Assembly (NCBI GenBank): GCA_002316385.1
Contig: DCDL01000014.1
Span: forward strand, 6,444-22,395
Direction of reading: 5' to 3'
Length of the DNA: 15,952 bases
DNA from: Clostridium sp. UBA1056
GTDB taxonomy: Bacteria; Bacillota; Clostridia; Clostridiales; Clostridiaceae
Part shown: piece after piece, positions 1-6,749 of the stretch
Layout of the letters: each line of letters opens with the position of its first letter
Numbering within the stretch: position 1 is the stretch's first letter
Notes under the pieces: generated by a model
The model's input: only the letters and a program-made list of their open reading frames with translations
Told to the model about the DNA's origin: nothing
Databases searched by the model: none
Translations under genes and position numbers: made by a program

Positions 1-87
1 GAACCTGTTTCCTTGTCTAACTCAAAATATACTTCACATCTTTGACTTATTATTTATTTTCAGATGCCTAAGACTATTTTCATATCT

Positions 88-123
88 AAGGGGCTTTCGT
101 AATATATTTTGCGAAAGCCCCTT
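88..123 (-). terminator. Hairpin downstream of cotJC
   Basis: A perfect 12-bp stem (AAGGGGCTTTCG at 88-99 against CGAAAGCCCCTT at 112-123) with a 12-base loop lies about 40 bases past the cotJC stop. It is placed to end the cotJABC transcript. Neither strand has a long T tract right after the stem, so efficiency is uncertain. It could also serve a plus-strand gene entering from the left. Confidence 0.6.
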
Positions 124-162
124 TATATAAGTATATTCACCTGAAGAATATAAATTTCAAAT

Positions 163-777
163 TTATTTATTCATTGAATTCATTGAGTTCATTGAGTTCA
201 TTGGATTCTTTAATGGGTTCTTGCAGAAGCAGTCTTGAACATCATCTAGAGCTTCACCAAATCTTTGGAAGTGAACAACTTCTCTTTGTCTTAAGAATCT
301 TAAAATATCTTTAATTTGGTAATCATCACTTTGAGTTATCAACCATTCATAGGTTGCTCTTGCCTTTTCTTCTGCTGCCAAATCTTCATGCAGATCTGCA
401 ACTACATCATCTTTAGCTTGAATATAAGCCGCTGTCCAAGGTACTCCATTAGGATCTGTGTAGAATAAAGCCCTTCCGTGATTAGTGAAGTGACCGCCAA
501 GTCCTACTGCTTCAAGTTCTTCTAAAGTAGCATTACTCATAAGTTGATAGATCATAGTACCTATCATTTCAACGTGAGCCATTTCTTCTGTACCTATATC
601 AGTTAATAATGCTTTAGATTTCCCAGTAGGCATAGTGTAGCGTTGATTTAAGTATCTAAGGGCTGCACTTAATTCTCCATCAGGACCACCATATTGAGCT
701 ACAAGAAATTTTGCCATTCTAAGGTCTTTACATTTAAGATTTATTGGATACTCTAATGTTTTTACATAATACCACAT
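163..777 (-). CDS. cotJC: Spore coat protein CotJC, manganese catalase family
   Basis: 204-residue protein of the CotJC/Mn-catalase family, a four-helix-bundle di-metal protein of the spore coat. The ligand positions are visible: E35 in GGPDGE, E65 and H68 in the TEEMAH motif, an E at about 136 in AAEEKAR, and H169 in REVVHF. A longer open frame reaches position 834, but that start would lie inside cotJB. I chose ATG 777 because AGAGGAGG sits 8 or so bases upstream and the protein then begins MWYYVKTLEYP, as CotJC proteins do. The Shine-Dalgarno lies right at the cotJB stop, so the two are probably translationally coupled. The C terminus is a short NSM tripeptide repeat made by 9-bp DNA repeats. 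Peroxide breakdown is possible from the family; in the coat the role is mainly structural or protective. Identification is secure. Confidence 0.93.
   Translation of the reverse strand: MWYYVKTLEYPINLKCKDLRMAKFLVAQYGGPDGELSAALRYLNQRYTMPTGKSKALLTDIGTEEMAHVEMIGTMIYQLMSNATLEELEAVGLGGHFTNHGRALFYTDPNGVPWTAAYIQAKDDVVADLHEDLAAEEKARATYEWLITQSDDYQIKDILRFLRQREVVHFQRFGEALDDVQDCFCKNPLKNPMNSMNSMNSMNK
172..207 (-). repeat. 9-bp tandem repeat coding the CotJC tail
   Basis: Four consecutive 9-base units (plus-strand CATTGAATT, CATTGAGTT, CATTGAGTT, CATTGGATT) lie at the 3' end of cotJC. On the coding strand they give repeated Asn-Ser-Met. Because the unit is a multiple of three, slippage would change tail length without shifting the frame. 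Confidence 0.85.
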
Positions 778-797
778 ACTATTATAATCCTCCTCTG

Positions 798-1046
798 TTA
801 ATAATTTTCCCAAGGCCAAGGTAATGAAGTCCAACAGCGAGGACTTTGAATAGATGCTGAGCCGAAGTTAGTAAATGGACCATATTTTTCTTCATATTCG
901 CGTACTAACATTCCTAGCTTGTGAGATACAGCTTGTAGATCTTCTGTAGCTTCCTTATTATCAGGGAAGTTATCTAGATATAGATTTAAGTCTATACAAT
1001 AAAATTGAACTTTTCTTATATTGTCTAATAATTCTTGATCATACAT
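798..1046 (-). CDS. cotJB: Spore coat protein CotJB
   Basis: 82-residue protein matching the CotJB family. It is a small, acidic, helical protein with the typical features YxIDLNLYLDxxPD near residues 16-29, YEEKYGPxTNFG near residues 51-62, and a C-terminal PWPWE. The start ATG has a strong GGGGGTGAG ribosome binding site. It is 14 bases downstream of cotJA and its stop codon is 20 bases before the chosen cotJC start, so the three form one operon. CotJB is known as a coat component encoded with CotJA and CotJC; its biochemical role is not established. Length and ending are normal for the family. Confidence 0.92.
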   Translation of the reverse strand: MYDQELLDNIRKVQFYCIDLNLYLDNFPDNKEATEDLQAVSHKLGMLVREYEEKYGPFTNFGSASIQSPRCWTSLPWPWENY

Positions 1047-1060
1047 AATATCTCACCCCC

Positions 1061-1231
1061 TTATTCCCATCTTGATCTTTTCTTCTCGTTAAAAGGCCTA
1101 TACAAATCCTTAAATATTGTACCCCTTGATAGAGCATCTTTAACTGAAAATAAATTTTCATAAGTTTGAGGTAATATAAAAGCACAAGCGTATTTCATTT
1201 TTATATGTGGGTGATTATCAGAACTGGTCAT
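1061..1231 (-). CDS. cotJA: Spore coat-associated protein CotJA
   Basis: A 56-residue protein: starts MTSSDNHPHIKMKYACAF, contains LPQTYENLFSVKDALSRGT (residues 20-38), then IFKDLYRPFN, ending in a basic KKRSRWE tail. The segment with F-S-x-x-x-A-L-x-x-G-T-x-F-x-D-L-Y-x-P-(Y/F) is the CotJA signature. AAGGAG lies 7 to 8 bases before the ATG, and cotJB follows 14 bases after the stop. In Bacillus subtilis CotJA is needed for CotJC to assemble into the coat. This is the first gene of the operon. A second in-frame Met at residue 12 could be an alternative start, but the ribosome binding site favours the first. Confidence 0.88.
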   Translation of the reverse strand: MTSSDNHPHIKMKYACAFILPQTYENLFSVKDALSRGTIFKDLYRPFNEKKRSRWE

Positions 1232-1266
1232 TTGTTTTCTCCTTGAATTAATTTCTACCTATTAGC

Positions 1267-1295
1267 ATGGTATGTTAAACCTAGAAATTTGTGAA
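1267..1295 (-). promoter_or_regulatory. Candidate SigE-type promoter of cotJABC
   Basis: On the minus strand, CATACCAT (1267-1274) resembles the SigE -10 CATACAnT. It lies 14 bases from TTCACAA (1289-1295), a weak match to the SigE -35 region. The spacing is right and transcription would begin about 30 bases before the cotJA ATG. cotJ of B. subtilis is transcribed by SigE; use of this site is inferred. Confidence 0.4.
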
Positions 1296-1321
1296 AGGAA
1301 GCTTTATTTATATAAAACTTT

Positions 1322-1363
1322 TTATATAAATATTCTGAGAAATATTGTAGAATATTTATATAA
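1322..1363. repeat. Perfect 15-bp AT-rich inverted repeat
   Basis: TTATATAAATATTCT (1322-1336) and its exact reverse complement (1349-1363) flank a 12-base loop. It lies at the border between the cotJ promoter region and the recombinase relic. It has no T tract, so it is not a clear terminator. It may mark an edge of the old insertion. Confidence 0.6.
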
Positions 1364-2352
1364 CTGGATATTAATCAAATATATGTTTTAGATAAAGTTT
1401 GTTGTTATTTATCTAAAAACTAGAATGAAGATATAAAATTAACAGTAAAACTTTATGCTTATTATAAATTAGGAAAGGTTAAACTAAGTACAGTTAGAAA
1501 TAATATAAATTCACGTTTACCTTCATTTATTAAATATTGTACTTTAAATAGCATCAATAGTTTTAATTAGATAACAAAAGAAATTTTTCTAAGTTATTCA
1601 TCATGGCTTAAAGAAGAAAAGAAGGTTGCCCAAAGAAGTGGATTAAAGGAATTATTTCTAACAAAATCAAAGAGATTAAATGGTAATATAGTTGTTTATA
1701 AATCTGATAAATTTGTAGAAGTGAAATTAAATTCATTTATTAAAAGATGGGATATAAGAGATAGCAAAGGAAATTTATATCAGTTAAAATCTCACCAATT
1801 TAGAGCAACATTTGTTAGGGAACTTATTAAACAAAAAGTACCAATAGCACACATAATGAAGCAATTTTCTCATGTGTCAATTGAAATGACTTCACATTAC
1901 CTTACTTTAAAAGAGGAAGAAGTTAAAGAGATATATTCAGATATGATACTTGGTAAAGATTCTAAGATTGCTGGTCTTAGAGCAAAAGAAATTAAGTCTA
2001 AACTTGATGAACAGTTTCGTGGTAAAATGGAGCAAGAGATTGATGATATAGTTTCTAATTTATCAAAATCTATGAGTTTTAATCCATTACCGACAGGCGT
2101 ATGCTTATATGATTTTAGAAGGGGTAACTGTTCTGATGGTGATGGTTGTTTCTTCTATAACTGTCCAAACTACGTTACCGAGGTTAAATTCTACCCTATT
2201 TTAAAGCAAGAATTAGACCTTATGGAAAGGAAATGGCAAGATATAAAGAGTTAGGTCAACAACGTTCTTGGGAAAGACAATATGTTAAATGGAAATATCT
2301 TAAACCACTTGTAGATAGTTTGGAGGTACAAATGAATGGTAAAGAAGCCTAA
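1364..2352 (+). pseudogene. Broken tyrosine recombinase, Tn554 TnpB-like
   Basis: Remnant of a tyrosine recombinase like the TnpB protein of Tn554. Its N-terminal core-binding part can be read in one frame from about 1364 but is cut by TAG at 1421 and 1568. The catalytic C-terminal part is clear: HQFRATF (HxxR box, near 1793) and FSHVSIEMTSHY (His...Tyr nucleophile, near 1867-1900). A Cys-rich segment (CLYDFRRGNCSDGDGCFFYNC) follows, as in TnpB-type proteins. The central part with the first catalytic Arg is missing, because N-terminal sequence runs into the post-box-I segment near 1640. A one-base loss in the G/A run at about 2229-2233 ends the main frame at 2254. The true C terminus (MARYKELGQQRSW...) continues in the next frame to TAA at 2352. 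The gene cannot make an active recombinase. Confidence 0.8.
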
Positions 2353-2688
2353 TAGAAATACAGAAGGTTTAAAGGAATTTGCAGTTCAGAAGAACAAAGA
2401 AACTATTGAAAAGGTTAATAAAGCAATAGATAAGTTAAAACATTCTAAAAGAGCGTATATTAAGCCTAAGAGCAATTGAGAAAGGTGTTTCTAATGATAA
2501 GTATCGTTGCTACACCAAAAGATAAATTAAAGGCTAAAGACGACAAGATAAAACAACTTTATTAGGAAATTAAGAAATTTAAGGAAGATAAGCAAAACTT
2601 AATTATTCAGTTAGTTGAAATGGAAGAACTTAAAGATGAAAACAAGAGATTAAGAAAGCAATTAGATAAATTAAAAAGTATGAAGTAA
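2336..2688 (+). pseudogene. Broken DUF6262 / Tn554 TnpC-like gene
   Basis: An ATG at 2336 overlaps the end of the recombinase relic by 17 bases and opens a frame beginning MVKKPNRNTEGLKEFA, followed by a helix rich in Lys, Glu and Asn. This is typical of the DUF6262/TnpC proteins that follow Tn554-type recombinases. The frame stops at TGA 2477-2479. Later parts survive in other frames: a short piece resembling the helix-turn-helix region, then a Lys/Glu/Leu-rich coiled coil from 2521 to TAA 2688, interrupted by TAG at 2563. At least one frameshift and one nonsense mutation have therefore accumulated. The overlap with the upstream gene matches the coupled tnpB-tnpC order. Family assignment rests on the N-terminal motif, gene order and coiled-coil end. 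Confidence 0.65.
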
Positions 2689-2752
2689 GTTGCAATCATA
2701 GAAAATGGCGAAGTAAGATTAGTCACAATTAATTTATACGAGGGGGAGCAAT

Positions 2753-3754
2753 ATGAATACAGATATAAATGAGTACTATAAGTTTGCACAAAATGTCTTA
2801 AAAGAGTATGAAATTTATTATGATGATATTTCTTTCTTACAACAAAGTGAGAATGTTACGTTTTGCATTGAAAAGAAGAGTAGTGAAGAAAGGTATTTAG
2901 TTAGGATTCACAAATCCGTTAATGAGGACGATGAGTATCAAAATAATAAAAGCTTGATTAATTCAGAATTACTATTACTTGAAGAGCTTAATAGTTGTGA
3001 GTTATTTACAGTACAAGCACCAGTAAAAAATAGATACAGTAGTTTTGTAACAAAAGTTTTCAATGAATTTTTAGGTAAGGATTTAAATGTTACAGTACTT
3101 AGATGGATTGATGGAGAAATTATTGATATAAATGATGAGAAGTATAATGAATTAGTCTTTAAATTAGGTGAGGAAATGGCTAAATTGCACAAATATTTAA
3201 ATCAATGGGAAACACCCGAGGGATTTATTAGAACGGAATATGACTTGGAAACTAGTAAGGCTAATTTATCAAAATTAGATAAACTAGTAGATATTAAAAT
3301 TATATCTAAGATGAAATTTAATGATATTTATAAAAGTACGATGAATATTATAGAATTTATAGAGAAAAACTTATCTAAGGATCAAAATTGGGGACTAATA
3401 CATGGAGATCTAAATGAGTGCAATTATATTGCTAATGGTAAGGATATTTTTTTAATAGATTTTTCAAGATGTGGATTTGGTTATTACTTATATGATATAG
3501 CACAAACATTAATGCACCTTAGTGTTGAAAATCGTAGACTCTTCATAAAAGGATATAAAAATATTTTCTTATTACCAAGTGACTATGAAAAACTGATTGA
3601 AAGTTTTTTTGCGTTATCAATAATTGATAATATGCTGTTTTTATCCTCTAACCCAGAAGAGTATGAACACATAAAAAACATGGCAAATTTTTTATGTGAT
3701 CACGTAATTAATAAATATAAAAATAACGACAGATTTATCTTTGCAAATAAATAA
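2753..3754 (+). CDS. Phosphotransferase, APH/choline kinase fold
   Basis: 333-residue cytoplasmic protein of the aminoglycoside phosphotransferase/choline kinase-like superfamily. The catalytic loop is HGDLNECN with H217, the presumed base D219 and metal-binding N224. The second metal motif is IDFSRCGFGYYLYDIA with D236. The N-lobe has an ATP-binding strand YLVRIHK near residue 48. The ATG follows a strong GAGGGGGAG site, so the start is well supported. The family covers antibiotic kinases, choline, homoserine and methylthioribose kinases, SrkA-type stress kinases and CotS-like coat proteins. Nothing here fixes the substrate, and resistance should not be assumed. It lies just downstream of the decayed Tn554-like relic, so it could be former cargo or simply the chromosomal neighbour. 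No missing catalytic residue is apparent. Confidence 0.85.
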   Translation: MNTDINEYYKFAQNVLKEYEIYYDDISFLQQSENVTFCIEKKSSEERYLVRIHKSVNEDDEYQNNKSLINSELLLLEELNSCELFTVQAPVKNRYSSFVTKVFNEFLGKDLNVTVLRWIDGEIIDINDEKYNELVFKLGEEMAKLHKYLNQWETPEGFIRTEYDLETSKANLSKLDKLVDIKIISKMKFNDIYKSTMNIIEFIEKNLSKDQNWGLIHGDLNECNYIANGKDIFLIDFSRCGFGYYLYDIAQTLMHLSVENRRLFIKGYKNIFLLPSDYEKLIESFFALSIIDNMLFLSSNPEEYEHIKNMANFLCDHVINKYKNNDRFIFANK

Positions 3755-4050
3755 TATAAATATATCTGGGATGATATCAGGGAAAACATGTTAGGTTGAG
3801 GAATGTTTTGAGGGATAGAGGATATCCAAATTTTATTGGAATTTCAACTTCTTATTATGTCTACAATGTGAAGCTGGCAAAATGAATACTTAGTTGATGA
3901 GTGGTGTAAATATTAGATATATCTGAAAAGTCATGTTTTATAAAGAGCTCAGTTAGTTATTAGAGTAGTTGGGATATGTCGAACTTTTCAAATATGACGA
4001 ATTATCACAAAGTTACTAACATGTTGTACACAGAAAAAGGTATAAAATGA
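3755..4050. other. Non-coding stretch with possible decayed coding sequence
   Basis: About 300 bases with no intact gene. Two plus-strand pieces read like protein but are separated by stops: one at about 3804-3883 (containing VLRDRGYPNFIGISTSYY) and one at about 3915-4049 (containing NYHKVTNMLYTEKGIK). I recognise neither. They may be relics of a dead gene or chance open reading. No terminator-quality hairpin for the upstream kinase gene was seen. Confidence 0.25.
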
Positions 4051-4112
4051 AAGGAGGTGAACTTTAGTAAGAGTTTGGTACTTACAATACACTCTCTTAC
4101 TAAAGATATATT
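4051..4112 (+). promoter_or_regulatory. Shine-Dalgarno separated from AUG by a hairpin
   Basis: AAGGAGGTGA (4051-4060) is a near-perfect Shine-Dalgarno but lies 52 bases before the 5'-nucleotidase ATG. Between them sits an 11-bp perfect inverted repeat, TTTAGTAAGAG (4063-4073) and CTCTTACTAAA (4094-4104), with a 20-base loop. Folding it out leaves 2 + 8 = 10 bases between the Shine-Dalgarno and AUG. The bases just before the ATG contain no alternative site. GTAAG at 4067-4071 can also pair with CTTAC at 4081-4085, a competing fold. Confidence 0.6.
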
Positions 4113-5492
4113 ATGGAACTACAAATATTACATACTAATGATATACATAGTAATTTTGAAAACTTTGCAAGGATAGTTACAAAAATTAATGAGTTAAGAA
4201 ATGAGAATACAATCATTTTAGATGCAGGTGATTTTGCAGATTTTAAAAGAGTAGAAGCCAATGGAACTAAAGGTATGGTTGCAATAGATTTGCTAGAAGA
4301 AGCTAATTATGATGCTATAGCTGTTGGAAATAATGAGACATTTGATGGAATTGACACGTTAACTAACATGGCTTCTAATGGAAGAATACCACTTTTAAGT
4401 TGTCACATAGAAAAACTTAAAGGAGGAAATATAGAAGGAATTAATAAAAGTATAGTAATTAATAGGGCTAGACTTAGAATATTAATAATTGGTACTTCTC
4501 CTAACTTGAATGAGTTTAGTACAAGCTGTGGATTGAATATTTTAGATTATCTAGATGGGATAAATAATGAAATACATAAGAATGAAGGTAAATATGATAT
4601 ATGCATAGTGTTATCACATTTAGGGATGGATAAAGATGAAGAAATTGCAATGAAAATTCCAGAGGTAGACGTAATAATAGGAGGACATTTTCACATACTT
4701 ATGGATGAACCTAAAATTGTAAATGATACAATAATTCACACCTCAGGCCAATTTGGAGAGCATCTAGGAGTAATAAAATTATCTGTAGAAGATAATAAGG
4801 TAAGTTTAATTAGTGGACAAAACATAAATATAGAAGAGTTAGGTATGGATGAAGGCGTAATTAAAGTATTAAAGAAAAATAAAGAAATTGCTTTAAATAA
4901 TCTTTCTATAACACTATATAAAGTTAAAGAAAATTTATGGCATGATGTAATAGAAGAAAATCCTATCACTAACTTATTAGCAGATGGACTATCTAAAGTT
5001 TATAACTGCGACTTTGCTTTTATAAATAGTGGAGTATTAAATGGTGGAGTGAAAAAAGGAGCCTTAACAAATCTTAAGCTATTGCAGATAGAGCCATCAC
5101 CATTAAACCCTACATATGTTGAGATTCAGGGCCAGTATATATTAGGGGCTATAAAAGAAAGCCTAGATGGAGATATAGTCTTAGCTGATGGTAGGGGACC
5201 AGGCTTTAGAGGTAAGTATGTAGGAAGACTTCATTTTTCTAAAAATGTAAAGATTAAATATAAAGGAAGAAAGGTATTAGAAGTACTTATAAATGAAGAG
5301 CCACTCAAGATGGATAAGGTTTATAGGGTAAGCACCTCTGATTACCTTCATAGAGGTTCTGGATATAAAGATTTAAAGAACAATTCTAATCATAAATATG
5401 ATGATAGATATATAAGAGATATCCTAAGAGAATATTTATGTGATGAAGATATGGTTAATGATGCATTGGAAGAGAGATGGATAGAAGTATAG
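4113..5492 (+). CDS. 5'-nucleotidase/metallophosphoesterase, YunD-like
   Basis: 459-residue two-domain enzyme of the UshA/5'-nucleotidase family. The N-terminal calcineurin-like domain shows HTNDIH (D10, H12), DAGD (D40), GNNE (N73, E75), LSHLG (H169) and GGHFH (H192, H194), the usual di-metal ligands. The C-terminal 5'-nucleotidase domain starts near residue 280 (ENPITNLLADGL) and runs through FINSGVLNGG and VSTSDYLHRGSGY. There is no signal peptide, so it should act in the cytoplasm on nucleotides or related phosphoesters. This differs from secreted UshA but resembles B. subtilis YunD. The common GNHE histidine is Asn here, which I recall as also typical of the YunD group. The start is fixed by homology to the ILHTNDIH beginning; its ribosome binding site is unusually distant behind a hairpin. 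The last codons are duplicated downstream at 6652-6669. Confidence 0.87.
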   Translation: MELQILHTNDIHSNFENFARIVTKINELRNENTIILDAGDFADFKRVEANGTKGMVAIDLLEEANYDAIAVGNNETFDGIDTLTNMASNGRIPLLSCHIEKLKGGNIEGINKSIVINRARLRILIIGTSPNLNEFSTSCGLNILDYLDGINNEIHKNEGKYDICIVLSHLGMDKDEEIAMKIPEVDVIIGGHFHILMDEPKIVNDTIIHTSGQFGEHLGVIKLSVEDNKVSLISGQNINIEELGMDEGVIKVLKKNKEIALNNLSITLYKVKENLWHDVIEENPITNLLADGLSKVYNCDFAFINSGVLNGGVKKGALTNLKLLQIEPSPLNPTYVEIQGQYILGAIKESLDGDIVLADGRGPGFRGKYVGRLHFSKNVKIKYKGRKVLEVLINEEPLKMDKVYRVSTSDYLHRGSGYKDLKNNSNHKYDDRYIRDILREYLCDEDMVNDALEERWIEV

Positions 5493-6651
5493 GGAAGAAA
5501 TATGGTGCATTGAATAGTATGAGCTAGGTGGGTAATTAAGAAAGAACTATATGTAAGTAATAAATTTAAAAAGAAGATAGATTAGATAAAAAAGGAGATA
5601 GATATGGAGGAAAATAAGTCATTAGATACAAATAAGAAAGTAAAAAGAAGAGTTATTATAGGGTTTATAGTTTTAATATTGCTTAATGTATGGAGTTTGT
5701 TAAAAATTGATTCTCTTCAACGTGACACAGAAAATATGCGAAGTGATATTGGTAATTTGTATAGTACAATGAATACATCAATGAGTAGTATTAATACCAC
5801 TGTAGAAGAAACCCTAAAAAAGCAAGATAGTATTTTAAGTGATTTTAGTTATTCAGTAGAAGGGCTAGATATAGAAAACAAAGCCATTAGTATTAATCTC
5901 AAAGGAACTCCCAAGGTGTATAAAGATGGACTAAAGTTTTATTTTAACTATGACTGTAACGATGGAGATATTAAGAGTGTTGAAGGTAAATTAGACAAAG
6001 ATCTAAGCTATAGTGCAAAGATAATAGTTCCAATAAGGAGTAATGTTAAATTTGGATTCACTTTAGATTATGGGGAAGAAGTGAAAAAAGAAACATGGCA
6101 ACAACAATATATGGATGAAGGGGAGTATAAACTTCAAGTTATGCCTCAAGATTTTAGGGGGCAATATAAAATAAAAGGTGATGAAGTAATAATTGATGGG
6201 CAAATTAGAGCTCTCATTTATCCAAGTTCAATGGAAAATAATGATGTAGAAAAAGCTTTATGCAAAATAAGATTAAATGAAGAAGTTATAGATGAAATTG
6301 AGTTAGATAAAAACAATGAATTTTCAAATGAATATAGCAATTACACTGGAACTCTTAAAGAAAATTATAAATTGAAAAATGGAGATCTGTTAGATATTTT
6401 AGTTGAAGTTCAGGATACATATGGATTTACCTATAAATATTATTCTATGACTGTAGTTAATAATAATGGAACTCTTAATAAGTGGGAATATTCTGGAGGA
6501 AGTGCTGCTATACAGATAGAGCCATAGAGTATCTAAAGTGCAAATATATAACTTTATAATTAAGGAGAGGTATTTGGCAATTTATAAATGTAGTGTATGC
6601 GGTTATCTGTATGATGAAAGTCAGGAAGAGGTACTATTTGCAGATTTAATA
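5476..6651. repeat. Tandem duplication, first copy
   Basis: This unit starts in the last codons of the 5'-nucleotidase gene and holds a membrane protein gene and the first half of a rubredoxin gene. The second copy starts at about 6652. Matching landmarks: TGGATAGA near 5478 and 6654, TGATGCATT/TGGTGCATT after them, GGTAATTAAGAAAGAA in both leaders, and AAAAAAGGAGATAGATATG at both starts. The copies have diverged, so the event is not recent. Confidence 0.75.
5604..6527 (+). CDS. Single-pass membrane protein, unrecognised family (copy 1)
   Basis: I do not recognise this 307-residue protein. It begins with a charged stretch containing KKVKRR, then one hydrophobic segment at about residues 17-33 (VIIGFIVLILLNVWSLL). 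The positive charges before it predict an inside N terminus and an outside C terminus. Residues 36-75 look like a coiled-coil stalk (MNTSMSSINTTVEETLKKQ). The remaining 230 residues alternate short polar and hydrophobic strands, suggesting beta-rich extracytoplasmic domains. No enzyme motif is visible. AAAAAAGGAGATAG precedes the ATG at good spacing. A diverged paralogue follows at 6750; the stalk is the best-conserved part. A bitopic surface protein or sensor-like partner is possible but unproven. Confidence 0.75.
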   Translation: MEENKSLDTNKKVKRRVIIGFIVLILLNVWSLLKIDSLQRDTENMRSDIGNLYSTMNTSMSSINTTVEETLKKQDSILSDFSYSVEGLDIENKAISINLKGTPKVYKDGLKFYFNYDCNDGDIKSVEGKLDKDLSYSAKIIVPIRSNVKFGFTLDYGEEVKKETWQQQYMDEGEYKLQVMPQDFRGQYKIKGDEVIIDGQIRALIYPSSMENNDVEKALCKIRLNEEVIDEIELDKNNEFSNEYSNYTGTLKENYKLKNGDLLDILVEVQDTYGFTYKYYSMTVVNNNGTLNKWEYSGGSAAIQIEP

Positions 6652-6660
6652 TATGGATAG
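6574..6660 (+). pseudogene. Truncated rubredoxin-like gene (copy 1)
   Basis: After GGAGAGG a TTG codon opens 28 codons reading LAIYKCSVCGYLYDESQEEV. This matches the first half of the intact rubredoxin-like gene at 7870, including its first CxxC, and then stops at TAG 6658. The second metal-binding pair (WxCPxC) is absent, because the sequence switches at about 6650 to a copy of the 5'-nucleotidase gene end. The start is TTG where the intact copy has ATG. With only two cysteines it could not bind iron as a monomer. It is best read as a by-product of the tandem duplication. Confidence 0.8.
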
Positions 6661-6749
6661 AGATATAGTTAGGAAGTTTGATGCATTAAAGGGATAGACC
6701 AGGTAATTAAGAAAGAAGTATGTGTAAGTAAATAAAAAAGGAGATAGAT

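Noticed and set aside
778..834. Upstream extension of cotJC to a start at 834
   Set aside because: It would lie within cotJB coding sequence. The 777 ATG has a strong ribosome binding site and matches the usual CotJC N terminus.
2753..3754. Calling the phosphotransferase an aminoglycoside resistance gene
   Set aside because: Only the general kinase motifs are visible; the fold covers many metabolic kinases and nothing indicates an antibiotic substrate.
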